Of a stretch of 13,140 nt of DNA, positions 7,114 through 13,140 are shown one piece after another. Under the pieces are notes generated by a model. That model worked only from the letters and a program-made list of their open reading frames with translations, searched no databases and had not been told where the DNA came from. The translations under genes and the position numbers were made by a program. The stretch's first letter is position 1; every line of letters begins with the position of its first letter. The stretch is from an uncultured Mycoplasmatota bacterium (GTDB taxonomy: Bacteria > Bacillota_I > Bacilli_A > RF39 > UBA660), in the NCBI GenBank assembly GCA_947384645.1, contig CANDHX010000019.1, forward strand, positions 1-13,140, written 5' to 3'.

Positions 7114-7840
7114 AATATTCTACCCTTTCTAGATACAATCCACCAGAAGGTGCTGGGCTATACTCGATTAGCTTTCTTTTTTCTTGTAGCATATTCTTGA
7201 TAATCTCAGGTTTCACTTTATTAGCACCTATCAGTACTAAAACTTCCACTATGTTTCTTATCATGTATGTATAGAAGTGCTCTCCCTTGATTCGGATAGA
7301 TATTATATTACTTTTTTTGGAAATGTCAATGTTTTCGATAGTCGTCGTATATTTGTCATGTTGTCCTATTATGAAGGCTTTAAAATCGTGTTGTCCTATT
7401 AGATATTGGCTTGCCTTTTTCATCAAATTAATATCTATATATTTATTATAATTGTAGATATAATCCTTTTTTATTGGGTCGTATTCGCTTGTCAATATTT
7501 TATAGATATATGTTTTGGATTTAACAGAAAATCTAGCGTGAAAGTTTTCGTCCTTAGATATTTGACAATTTTTGATATAAAGATATGGCGAAGTGCTCCT
7601 ATTTAAATATCCTTTTAATTTATAAGGAGTGATATCCCTTTCTAGATTAAATGAGCATACTTGTCCTATCGCATGAACTCCTTTGTCTGTTCTACCAGCC
7701 GATATTACTTGTACGGGCTTTTTTTCTAATTTTTCTAAGACTTTCTCTAGTTCTCCCTGAATAGTTCGGCCTTTTTTTAATTTTTGTAGGCCTTCAAATT
7801 TTGAGCCGTCATAGGATATTTCTATTATGAATTTACTCAT
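7055..7840 (-). CDS. truA: tRNA pseudouridine(38-40) synthase TruA
   Basis: TruA converts uridines 38-40 of the tRNA anticodon arm to pseudouridine. The 261-residue protein shows the family order: YDGSKFEGLQ at the N-terminus (usually YDG..F.GWQ, so the tryptophan is replaced by leucine), the catalytic AGRTDKGVHA with Asp52, HARFSVKSKTYIYKI, LIGQHDFKAF, MIRNIVEVLVLIG, and APSGGLYLERVEYY near the end. A tail of about 18 residues beyond the usual C-terminus is encoded by the region shared with the lipoprotein gene. Its ATG overlaps the TGA of the upstream ATPase-like gene (ATGA), which implies translational coupling, and the ribosome binding site is weak. In other Firmicutes ecfT would precede truA and rplM would follow; neither is adjacent here. 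Confidence 0.95.
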   Translation of the reverse strand: MSKFIIEISYDGSKFEGLQKLKKGRTIQGELEKVLEKLEKKPVQVISAGRTDKGVHAIGQVCSFNLERDITPYKLKGYLNRSTSPYLYIKNCQISKDENFHARFSVKSKTYIYKILTSEYDPIKKDYIYNYNKYIDINLMKKASQYLIGQHDFKAFIIGQHDKYTTTIENIDISKKSNIISIRIKGEHFYTYMIRNIVEVLVLIGANKVKPEIIKNMLQEKRKLIEYSPAPSGGLYLERVEYYDKDEKFNGDFASDVIDTD

Positions 7841-8469
7841 TTTACACTTCTATAGATAGCTTTTAAAAGGTCGTTGACGTCTCTATAGTTGTCGAGTTTC
7901 ACACCTTTTTTTCTCGCTAGTTCTACTATTTTTTTGATTTCTGTTTCGACTGGAAGTTCTAATACGTTTGTTCCTTTATATATAATTTTGCCTTTTTCTG
8001 TTACTAAAAATGAATCGACTTGTTCTAGTAAATTATCCGGTTTTGTCGTTTCATAGATAACTATTATATCGGACGATTTGATGTGTTTGCGGACTGTTTT
8101 TAAAATATTTGTCAAATCTTTATAGCAGACGCATATGTCTATATGGCTTAAGACTACTGTTTTGTATCCATTTAATATTGCTTCTATAAGGTTTACCTTT
8201 AAAAATTCGTTTGTCGAAAGGTTTTTTGCGTTTTTTTTCAATATAGTTCTATCTAGTTCTAGTTCACTTATTAAATCTTCTAACATTTTTTTATCTTTTG
8301 TTTTAAGATGTAAATACATTCCGATAGGAAGAATAGATTTAACGATAACCTTTTGTAAGTCGTAAATGTTTTCGTATAAGTAATTACCAGTTAAATCTAA
8401 TAGTCCACAGATTTGACCCTTTGTAAAAATATTTTTGTCTACTTCAAAATTTGTGTATTTTATTTCCAT
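7837..8469 (-). CDS. EcfA2-like ABC ATPase homologue without ATPase motifs (pseudoenzyme)
   Basis: A 210-residue remnant of the second ATPase of an energy-coupling-factor vitamin transporter (usually about 280). The fold can be followed: GQICGLLDLTGNY (18-30) sits where the P-loop GHTGSGKST should be but lacks the Gly-Lys-Ser/Thr. LSTNE (84-88) replaces LSGGQ. VVLSH (105-109) replaces Walker B, with Ser108 and His109 for the Asp-Glu pair. The H-loop histidine is replaced at about Thr141. The tail VELARKKGVKLDNYRDVNDL matches the EcfA C-terminal pattern. ATP hydrolysis is not credible. It overlaps the upstream EcfA1-like gene by 10 nt and truA by an ATGA junction, occupying the ecfA2 place in the conserved order. 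The open frame and tight coupling suggest selection for a non-catalytic role. Confidence 0.78.
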   Translation of the reverse strand: MEIKYTNFEVDKNIFTKGQICGLLDLTGNYLYENIYDLQKVIVKSILPIGMYLHLKTKDKKMLEDLISELELDRTILKKNAKNLSTNEFLKVNLIEAILNGYKTVVLSHIDICVCYKDLTNILKTVRKHIKSSDIIVIYETTKPDNLLEQVDSFLVTEKGKIIYKGTNVLELPVETEIKKIVELARKKGVKLDNYRDVNDLLKAIYRSVK

Positions 8470-9245
8470 AAGGTGTTCACCAACTTTTCATTATCTGTGA
8501 TTATCTTTTTTAGGACGTCATAGTGGTTTAATTCGATGCTTAAATCGACGGCGACAGGAAGTTTAAAACCTAATCTTTTTAAGAGAGTATCGGTTTTTAG
8601 TACGGAAAGAGTGCTTCCTTCTAATATTAAAACGAAATTATCAAGGACGAATAGTTTATTTCCAAATAATGCATCATCGAGGTCTGTTGTGATATTTAGA
8701 ATTGTCATTTTATTTTTTTTAACATAATTAAAGAAGGCCGTTTTTAATTTTTTAGAAAGAGGTGTTAGGATATTATCGATTGCTAAAAATTTCGGTTTTA
8801 TTATTAAGTATCGGAGTATTTTTATGAGACATTCTTCTTCTTTAGATAGTTTTTGTATATCTTTTCCCAAAATTGGAGGAAGTTCAAATACTTTCAACAA
8901 TTCCTCATATCTTTCTTGAAGTACTTTGATGTCCATCCTTATTTTATGAGCATATTTAGTTAATTCATCTTCAACTGTATTTTCTGTAAGTGGAGTATCA
9001 AATACGACTATGATGTCGTTTCTCAAGTCTCCTATATTATAAGACTGTATAGGTCTATCGTTATAGTAAATGCTTTCATTTGGCAATCGATGACAAAGCA
9101 TTTTTAAAAGCGTCGTTTTACCAGAAGAAGGCGTACCTATTAGGGTTACTATGTCTTCTCTATTTATTTCCATATTGAAATCGCTAAATCCGTGATTTTT
9201 GTCATAAGAAAACGTCGTGTTTCTAAATTCGATTATTTTTTCCAT
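8460..9245 (-). CDS. EcfA1-like ECF transporter ATPase, probably hydrolysis-deficient
   Basis: A 261-residue ABC ATPase resembling EcfA1/CbiO. The P-loop GTPSSGKTT (37-45) is intact, so nucleotide binding is plausible. Other motifs are changed: Q-loop FDTP has Asp83 for Gln, the signature is LSKEE (133-137), Walker B FLAID is followed by Asn158 instead of the catalytic Glu, and the H-loop ITTDLDDA has Thr187 for His. The C-terminal LGFKLPVAVDLSIEL element is typical of ECF ATPases, which supports the family over other ABC groups. ECF ATPases normally work with EcfA2, EcfT and a substrate-binding S protein at the membrane, but no EcfT or S gene is present. It is first in the operon with EcfA2-like and truA. 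The ribosome binding site is GAGG and a TATAAT box lies upstream. Confidence 0.82.
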   Translation of the reverse strand: MEKIIEFRNTTFSYDKNHGFSDFNMEINREDIVTLIGTPSSGKTTLLKMLCHRLPNESIYYNDRPIQSYNIGDLRNDIIVVFDTPLTENTVEDELTKYAHKIRMDIKVLQERYEELLKVFELPPILGKDIQKLSKEEECLIKILRYLIIKPKFLAIDNILTPLSKKLKTAFFNYVKKNKMTILNITTDLDDALFGNKLFVLDNFVLILEGSTLSVLKTDTLLKRLGFKLPVAVDLSIELNHYDVLKKIITDNEKLVNTLWK

Positions 9246-9267
9246 AAGTAAACCTCAATTCGTCTAT

Positions 9268-9296
9268 ATTATAGCATGGCAAGCCTTTTTTTTCAT
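9268..9296 (-). promoter_or_regulatory. Extended -10 promoter of the EcfA-like/truA operon
   Basis: On the minus strand the extended -10 TGCTATAAT (TATAAT at 9268-9273) lies 22 nt from the ATG. The -35 position (9291-9296, ATGAAA) is poor and overlaps the stop codon of the regulator gene. Use of this promoter would depend on the extended -10, perhaps with an activator. Confidence 0.55.
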
Positions 9297-9931
9297 CTAT
9301 ATATTAAGGAGATGTTTCTTTTATTTGTCTTTATAATTCCTTCTTCTTTTAAGTATTTCAGTTCTCTTTGCATGGCAGCTCTATCAACACTCAAGTATTC
9401 AGCTAGAGTCGTATAGGTAAAAGGGAGCTTTATCGTGCTTGAACCTTGTTCGTTTTCTAATAGATGAAAATATTCGAGTAATTTTTCTCGAGTAGTTCGC
9501 TTGTTTAAGATTTCTATTCTTTTATTTTGGGAATTAATTTTTTTTTCAAAAATATTTAACATGTTTTGTATGAGGGTGTCGTGATAATCTCGTAAAATAC
9601 CTTTAAAACTCAACAATAGACTGTATTCTATAAACATTATTTTTGTTTCAGTGTTTGCAACGACGTACATTTCTTCATTTAAATAATCCTTTGAAAAATT
9701 GCCAAAAAGTTCATTTTTCTCGTATAACGATACTATGGTTCGGTTTCCGTTGTAGTCGATTCTAATAAGAGATGCTTCGCCTTCTAAAACAAATCCTATC
9801 TCACTCATATTCGATAAGTTTGATAAAATCGTCATATCTTTATGAAACGTAAGAATTCTTCCGTTTATCGCCGAGATTATATAATCTAGTTTTTCTTTTG
9901 GAATGTTTTTAAATAGTAGGACGTTTCTCAT
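9293..9931 (-). CDS. Crp/Fnr-family transcriptional regulator
   Basis: A 212-residue regulator with a cyclic-nucleotide-binding-type beta barrel (about 5-105), a long dimer helix (about 112-145) and a C-terminal winged helix-turn-helix (about 172-196, TYTTLAEYLSVDRAAMQREL). The phosphate-binding cassette that binds cAMP in Crp (FGE......R.A) is not recognisable in the region after ELFGN. The protein has no cysteine at all, so it cannot carry an Fnr-type iron-sulfur cluster or a thiol switch. Its signal is therefore unknown. It is divergent from the NrdD-like gene across 112 nt, has its own promoter, and is the likeliest regulator of that gene and itself. The ribosome binding site is GAGGAG, 8 nt before the ATG. 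Confidence 0.88.
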   Translation of the reverse strand: MRNVLLFKNIPKEKLDYIISAINGRILTFHKDMTILSNLSNMSEIGFVLEGEASLIRIDYNGNRTIVSLYEKNELFGNFSKDYLNEEMYVVANTETKIMFIEYSLLLSFKGILRDYHDTLIQNMLNIFEKKINSQNKRIEILNKRTTREKLLEYFHLLENEQGSSTIKLPFTYTTLAEYLSVDRAAMQRELKYLKEEGIIKTNKRNISLIYR

Positions 9932-9952
9932 CGCACATGCTCCTCGTGACTT

Positions 9953-9981
9953 AGTATAGTTAATTTTTGTTGCATTTGCAA
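9953..9981 (-). promoter_or_regulatory. Promoter of the Crp/Fnr-family gene
   Basis: On the minus strand TTGCAA (9976-9981) and TATACT (9953-9958) have a 17-nt spacer. The -35 box is one half of the TTGCATTTGCAA palindrome, so a protein bound there would block this promoter. Confidence 0.65.
9970..9981. promoter_or_regulatory. Palindrome, candidate operator in the divergent promoter region
   Basis: TTGCATTTGCAA consists of inverted TTGCA/TGCAA arms with a 2-nt centre. It covers the -35 of the regulator promoter and lies 17 nt upstream of the -35 of the NrdD-like gene. It does not match the Fnr (TTGAT....ATCAA) or Crp (TGTGA......TCACA) sites. That it is an operator is inference. Confidence 0.35.
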
Positions 9982-9998
9982 TAGTTTAACTTGTTTAC

Positions 9999-10027
9999 TT
10001 GTCAATTTTTAGTTGTTTTGATATTAT
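9999..10027 (+). promoter_or_regulatory. Promoter of the NrdD-like gene
   Basis: TTGTCA (9999-10004) is followed after 17 nt by TATTAT (10022-10027). Only 16 nt separate the -10 from the ATG, so the leader would be about 10 nt and contain little besides the AGAGGTGA ribosome binding site (10031-10038). A direct repeat ACTTGT (9989-9994 and 9997-10002) overlaps the -35. Confidence 0.6.
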
Positions 10028-10043
10028 TAAAGAGGTGATTTAG

Positions 10044-11774
10044 ATGAAAATCGTTAAAAGAGACGGGCGAACTGTCGAATATGATAGAAAAAAAATAGTT
10101 AATGCAATTTTAAAGGCCAATCGAGATGTAGCTTGTGAACATGAAATAAGTTTAGAAGAGATAGAAAGCATTACTTCTTACATAGAAAATTTAGGTAAAA
10201 AGAGGATGCTTGTAGAGGATATTCAGGATATTATAGAAGTTAAACTTATGGAAATGGGTAAATACGAATTGGCTAAAGCGTATATCATTTATAGATATAA
10301 GCGTTCTGTAATTAGAAAGTCGAATACGACGGATGCCTCTATTTTAGCTCTCCTTAAAAATAAAAATTTCAATGGAGAATATTTAGTTGCTAATAGGCAA
10401 CGTGATATCATGGCAGGAGAAGCTAGTAAAGATTTGGCTTATAGGTTATTGCTTCCTACAAATGTAGTCGAGGCATCTAAAAAAAATAGAATTAGATTTA
10501 TGAACGTCGAATATTTTACTGAACCTGTTATCGAGAGTTGTAAAATAAAACTTTCATATATGTTTAATGAGGGGACGGTTATAAACAATATCAAAATAGA
10601 AAGTCCAAAAAGCTTTCAGTCGGCCTGTAATATATTAGTAGAGATAATAGCGTCTATCGCTAGCTGTCAAACCGGTTCAATTTTAGTCGAATTAAAAGAT
10701 TTATTTTCATATTATAATCTTTCATACGAGAAAAAATATACTACTTATAAAACGTTCATGAAGTCTTCTTTATCGAACGATGAAATAAGAGCTTTGGCTA
10801 GAACTCAAACTTTTTTGGAAGTTAAATCTGGTATACAGACGTTGATTTATCAAATAAATACTATTATGATTAGTAGTGGACAAGTTCCGAGAGTACAAAT
10901 TTTGGTCGATTTAGATAGCATTAGTTGTGAAGCGGATGAGAGAATTGTCTACGAATTTATAAGACAAAAAAGCGAAGGCATCATGAATGAAGAAGGAGTC
11001 TCTTTAGTAACTCGTTACCCTAAAGTAATATTATCTTATCCAGAAGAATCTTCTACTTTAGAAAAGTACGATTATATTATAGAGAAGTTATTTACATCTA
11101 AAACAGACTTTATGGTTATGGGAAAAGAAAGATATGTAAAATATCTAGAAGACAATAAACGTTTTAATCAAGGTTCAATAGCTTTGAATTTATTAAATTT
11201 GGCAATAAGTTCGAATGACGAAAATGAATTTTACCAAATGTTAAAAGATACTTTATTGGTATGTTATGAAGGTTTCTTATGTCGAAATCATAATTTGCAA
11301 GGAGTTCTTGCCGAAAAAAGTCCTATCCATTTTCGCCATGGTGGGATAGCTAGATTAGAGAAATCTTCTAAAATAGATGAATATTTAAAAAAGCCTTATT
11401 CTTATATGACTTTAGTAGTTTTCGGATTTGAAGCTGCTGTAAAAATTCTAGGAAACACTTCTAAAATCAAAAAAAATATTCGTGATATGATAGAAAGTTC
11501 GATAGAAGAATGGAATGAGAAAAGTAATTTTGATGTTGTAATTTCAAATTATTATAATGATAGCTTAGTAAGTAGTTTTCTTAAAGAGGATGAAGATGCT
11601 ATAAAAAAGTATAAAAATGTCGAGTGTTTGGACAGTTTGGGGTTTATGGAAAAAGATTATTTCAGTAAAGGATTTAAATATTTTAATATCGAAGACTTAA
11701 CAAGTTTAAAAAATCTTAAAATAAAAGACGACGATGTAATTTATAGACGACGTGCTTTAAAAGATACAAAATAA
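10044..11774 (+). CDS. NrdD-like protein: ATP-cone plus reductase-fold region without active-site or glycyl-radical domain
   Basis: A 576-residue homologue of anaerobic ribonucleoside-triphosphate reductase (usually about 700 residues or more). The ATP-cone (1-92) looks intact: VKRDGR at 4-9, YDRKKI, then YIIYRYKRS at 80-88. Next comes the reductase barrel, recognisable by FNEGTVINNIKIESPKSFQSACN (174-196 overall), RFNQGSIALNLLNLA (373-387), LCRNHNLQG and GGIARL. The catalytic features are gone. The active-site cysteine of NCxL is Ser165 (Cys166 follows), YGG is TGS (210-212), and the conserved CMGCR is VMGKE (358-362). The protein ends where NrdD would begin its C-terminal zinc-binding and glycyl-radical (R.CGY) domain. 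No nrdG activase is adjacent. It may sense ATP/dATP without making deoxynucleotides. The frame, promoter, ribosome binding site and terminator are all intact. Confidence 0.85.
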   Translation: MKIVKRDGRTVEYDRKKIVNAILKANRDVACEHEISLEEIESITSYIENLGKKRMLVEDIQDIIEVKLMEMGKYELAKAYIIYRYKRSVIRKSNTTDASILALLKNKNFNGEYLVANRQRDIMAGEASKDLAYRLLLPTNVVEASKKNRIRFMNVEYFTEPVIESCKIKLSYMFNEGTVINNIKIESPKSFQSACNILVEIIASIASCQTGSILVELKDLFSYYNLSYEKKYTTYKTFMKSSLSNDEIRALARTQTFLEVKSGIQTLIYQINTIMISSGQVPRVQILVDLDSISCEADERIVYEFIRQKSEGIMNEEGVSLVTRYPKVILSYPEESSTLEKYDYIIEKLFTSKTDFMVMGKERYVKYLEDNKRFNQGSIALNLLNLAISSNDENEFYQMLKDTLLVCYEGFLCRNHNLQGVLAEKSPIHFRHGGIARLEKSSKIDEYLKKPYSYMTLVVFGFEAAVKILGNTSKIKKNIRDMIESSIEEWNEKSNFDVVISNYYNDSLVSSFLKEDEDAIKKYKNVECLDSLGFMEKDYFSKGFKYFNIEDLTSLKNLKIKDDDVIYRRRALKDTK

Positions 11775-11794
11775 AAAGGCTAAGTGCCTTTTTT
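11773..11794. terminator. Bidirectional terminator between the NrdD-like gene and divIC
   Basis: An 8-bp stem with an A5 flank on one side and a T run on the other (AAAAAGGC, loop TAAGT, GCCTTTTT) can stop transcripts from both sides. It overlaps the last bases of both convergent genes: the TAA at 11772-11774 and the complement of the divIC TAA at 11793-11795. Confidence 0.85.
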
Positions 11795-12080
11795 ATTCTA
11801 CTATTCTTATAATTATTTCGCCATTTTTTGAGTATAAATATTTTTCTCTTGCAAATCTGGCTATGTAAGCTGGATCTTGCAACTTGATGATATTTCCATT
11901 TAAAGTTTCTTCTTCTTCTAGAAGGGCTGTATATTTGTTTTCCAATTCTTTTTTTTCTCGATAATTTGAAAATATTTTTGGCCAGTAGTAATACATTTTA
12001 TAACCAAATAAAGATAACAAACCTATAATAGTGAAAATATAAATCTTCAATCTGCGTTTTTCCTTTTTAGTTCTTTTCAT
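11793..12080 (-). CDS. divIC: Septum formation initiator family protein DivIC/FtsB
   Basis: A 95-residue bitopic membrane protein of the division complex that, with FtsL and DivIB, activates septal wall synthesis. It has a basic cytoplasmic N-terminus (MKRTKKEKRRLK), one membrane helix (about 13-32), an extracellular coiled coil (about 38-66) and the family C-terminal motif DPAYIARFAREKYLYSKNGE. It follows yabQ by 22 nt with an AGAGGT ribosome binding site, matching the Bacillus order yabP-yabQ-divIC. It is the last gene before the shared terminator. Confidence 0.9.
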   Translation of the reverse strand: MKRTKKEKRRLKIYIFTIIGLLSLFGYKMYYYWPKIFSNYREKKELENKYTALLEEEETLNGNIIKLQDPAYIARFAREKYLYSKNGEIIIRIVE

Positions 12081-12102
12081 ATTCTACCTCTTTTGCATTA
12101 TA

Positions 12103-12384
12103 TCACTTTTTTAATTTGTTTTTCAAGGTGGTCAAGTTATATTTTATAAACTTTACACAAATTTTACTAAGTAAAATCCCTAAGATAAAAATTATTAAGA
12201 AATATATGTGTATTTGTCCATTGTTTAATTTATATAAAATGAATGTGAAAAGAAGTGTAAATAATGGAAAGAAGATGTAACATAATATGTCTTTTTTCTT
12301 TAAAAAGACTTCATGAAAAATTGTGAGAAAACATCCGTATATGAAGAATGCTAAAAAGGATATTATTTGTATATCTATTCTCAT
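12103..12384 (-). CDS. yabQ: Spore cortex biosynthesis protein YabQ
   Basis: A 93-residue, strongly hydrophobic protein with three predicted membrane segments (about 5-25, 33-51 and 57-80). Between the second and third lies the YabQ-typical stretch KLNNGQIHIYFLIIF. In Bacillus, YabQ sits in the membranes around the forespore and is needed for cortex formation. It is shorter than many YabQ proteins, and its first loop is reduced. Its ATG overlaps the yabP stop (ATGA), which supports translational coupling and the identification. Confidence 0.85.
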   Translation of the reverse strand: MRIDIQIISFLAFFIYGCFLTIFHEVFLKKKDILCYIFFPLFTLLFTFILYKLNNGQIHIYFLIIFILGILLSKICVKFIKYNLTTLKNKLKK

Positions 12385-12668
12385 TTGAACAACTTATTAA
12401 AGATACTTGAGTCTTTAGACTTTTCCGCACCGTCTAAATAGGTAAGAGCATTTATGTGTCCTTTTATAGAGACATTGCCTTCTAGCGTATCTAGTTTTAT
12501 CATTTCGAGGCCTTCACCTTTTATGAGCATTGCACCGAGATTTGTATTCAATAGGAATTCTTCGTTATCAAAACTCTCTATTTTTTTAACCCCTGTAATA
12601 ACTATACTTTTGCGTTCGTTTAGACTTACAATGTGATTTACTCCACCACTTTCTACAAATTTATCCAT
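12381..12668 (-). CDS. yabP: Sporulation protein YabP
   Basis: A 95-residue protein of the YabP/YqfC family, made in the mother cell during sporulation. The characteristic strands are present: NHIVSLNERKSIVITGVKKI (11-30), SFDNEEFLLNT, GAMLIKGEGLEM and VSIKGHINALTYLD. The ATG is preceded by GGTGAT at good spacing. It overlaps yabQ by 4 nt, and 37 nt separate it from spoVG, whose terminator lies between them. A sigma-E-like -10 (CATATAAT) sits just upstream. Confidence 0.92.
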   Translation of the reverse strand: MDKFVESGGVNHIVSLNERKSIVITGVKKIESFDNEEFLLNTNLGAMLIKGEGLEMIKLDTLEGNVSIKGHINALTYLDGAEKSKDSSIFNKLFK

Positions 12669-12682
12669 ATGATCACCATTAA

Positions 12683-12690
12683 ATTATATG
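12683..12690 (-). promoter_or_regulatory. Possible sigma-E -10 box of yabP-yabQ-divIC
   Basis: CATATAAT on the minus strand fits the mother-cell sigma-E -10 pattern (CATA.A.T) and directly follows the T run of the spoVG terminator. In Bacillus yabP is sigma-E-dependent. I could not find a convincing sigma-E -35 at 13-14 nt, so the call is tentative. Confidence 0.35.
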
Positions 12691-12727
12691 AAAAAAAGTA
12701 GAGGATTAGTCTTCTTTTTCCTCTACT
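12691..12727 (-). terminator. Rho-independent terminator overlapping the 3' end of spoVG
   Basis: A 9-bp perfect stem (12719-12727 with 12697-12705) with a 13-nt loop is followed by seven T on the minus strand (12691-12697). The first arm and part of the loop are inside the last spoVG codons (the EEKED tail), and the stop codon is in the loop. It makes spoVG a single-gene transcript. Confidence 0.8.
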
Positions 12728-12993
12728 GGTAAGTCTTTAATTCTATTGTACTCTTCGATGATGGTTTCGTTAAACATTTTTCTAGTCTCTTCATTTATTG
12801 GATGACATGAATCGTGATATTGTCCATCTTGTCCCTTTTTACTAGGCATAGCTGCAAATAGTGTTCCATCTGTTCTTTCGATTATTCTGATGTGCTCTAT
12901 TGCAAAACATTCATCTATCTCTACGTAAGCAGAACCTTTCATTTTCGGATTTCCATTTTCGACTTTTCTTACTGAAACTTTTGTTATCTTCAT
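12706..12993 (-). CDS. spoVG: Septation/RNA-binding regulator SpoVG
   Basis: SpoVG is a small nucleic-acid-binding regulator that affects septation, sporulation and other processes. The 95-residue protein matches along its length: MKITKVSVRKVENG, KGSAYVEIDECFAIEHIRII, LFAAMPSKKGQDGQYHDSCHPIN and TRKMFNETIIEEY. The length is normal for the family. The ribosome binding site is AGAGAG about 8 nt upstream. It sits beside yabP instead of the Bacillus purR-yabJ-spoVG-glmU setting, so the order is rearranged. Confidence 0.95.
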   Translation of the reverse strand: MKITKVSVRKVENGNPKMKGSAYVEIDECFAIEHIRIIERTDGTLFAAMPSKKGQDGQYHDSCHPINEETRKMFNETIIEEYNRIKDLPVEEKED

Positions 12994-13029
12994 AATACAC
13001 TCTCTTTCTAAGTCTAAAACTAATTTAAT

Positions 13030-13056
13030 TTTATATCAAGTCTATAAAAAAAGCAA
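13030..13056 (-). promoter_or_regulatory. Possible promoter of spoVG
   Basis: On the minus strand an extended -10 TGATATAAA (TATAAA at 13030-13035) follows TTGCTT (13051-13056) after a short 15-nt spacer. No sigma-H signature, the factor used by Bacillus spoVG, was seen. The remaining bases to 13140 are AT-rich with no supported gene. Confidence 0.4.
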
Positions 13057-13140
13057 GAATTTTAAATAAATGATATGTCTATCTCTGTTGAGTTACAATA
13101 GATGTGAGACCAAATATATACAAAAAAAGATTTAAGTCGT

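Noticed and set aside
7837..9245. Working ECF vitamin transporter
   Set aside because: Essential ATPase residues are replaced in both subunits, and neither EcfT nor an S component is encoded in the window.
9293..9931. Oxygen-sensing Fnr or cAMP-binding Crp
   Set aside because: The protein has no cysteine for an iron-sulfur cluster and no recognisable cAMP phosphate-binding cassette; only the general family is supported.
10044..11774. Functional anaerobic ribonucleotide reductase
   Set aside because: The active-site cysteines and the C-terminal glycyl-radical and zinc-binding region are absent, and no nrdG lies nearby.
13069..13104. Hairpin-like inverted sequence upstream of spoVG
   Set aside because: The pairing is only 5 plus 3 bp with an unequal internal loop and no T run, so neither a terminator nor a riboswitch can be supported.
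1..13140. CRISPR array, tRNA, rRNA or insertion sequence
   Set aside because: No regularly spaced repeats, cloverleaf-like sequence, rRNA motifs, transposase or terminal inverted repeats were seen. The only clear repeats are the 27-bp tandem unit and short local ones.

Overview
The window comes from a low-G+C (about 30 % by eye), spore-forming member of the Bacillota. The evidence is the late-sporulation/septation block spoVG - yabP - yabQ - divIC, Bacillus-type promoters and GAGG-type ribosome binding sites, and a Firmicutes-type gene order around truA - rplM - rpsI. TGA is a true stop here: it ends genes in two ATGA stop/start overlaps (7837-7840 and 12381-12384), so the genetic code is standard. 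The AT-richness, missing ecfT and several degenerate enzymes fit an uncultured, host-associated, genome-reduced anaerobe. That placement is inference.

Layout from left to right. (1) At 1-2736, on the minus strand, are the 5' end of an unrecognised gene leaving the window and a 772-residue protein with BspA-like leucine-rich repeats followed by a long helical region. (2) At 2901-3932 is rplM-rpsI, with a near-consensus promoter, a hairpin leader that is probably the L13 autoregulatory leader, and a strong terminator. (3) At 3957-7113 are two paralogous exported proteins of unknown function, inserted between truA and rplM. One is a lipoprotein; the other has lost the lipobox cysteine. (4) At 7055-9245 is truA, preceded by two genes in the place where other Firmicutes carry ecfA1-ecfA2-ecfT. 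Both ATPase genes are open but have lost most ATPase motifs, and ecfT is gone. (5) At 9293-11774 a Crp/Fnr-family regulator is divergent from an intact 576-codon gene related to anaerobic ribonucleotide reductase NrdD. It keeps the ATP-cone but lacks the active-site cysteines and the whole glycyl-radical domain. (6) At 11793-12993 are divIC, yabQ, yabP and spoVG, facing the NrdD-like gene across a shared bidirectional terminator.

The main novelty is the run of intact but catalytically dead homologues at 7837-11774: a pseudo-NrdD with ATP-cone, and two pseudo-ECF ATPases without a transmembrane partner. They flank a Crp/Fnr regulator that has no cysteine and no recognisable cAMP site. They read as maintained pseudoenzymes, perhaps nucleotide-sensing or scaffolding proteins, rather than as decaying genes. 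The second novelty is the pair of lineage-specific secreted paralogues planted inside one of the most conserved bacterial gene neighbourhoods.
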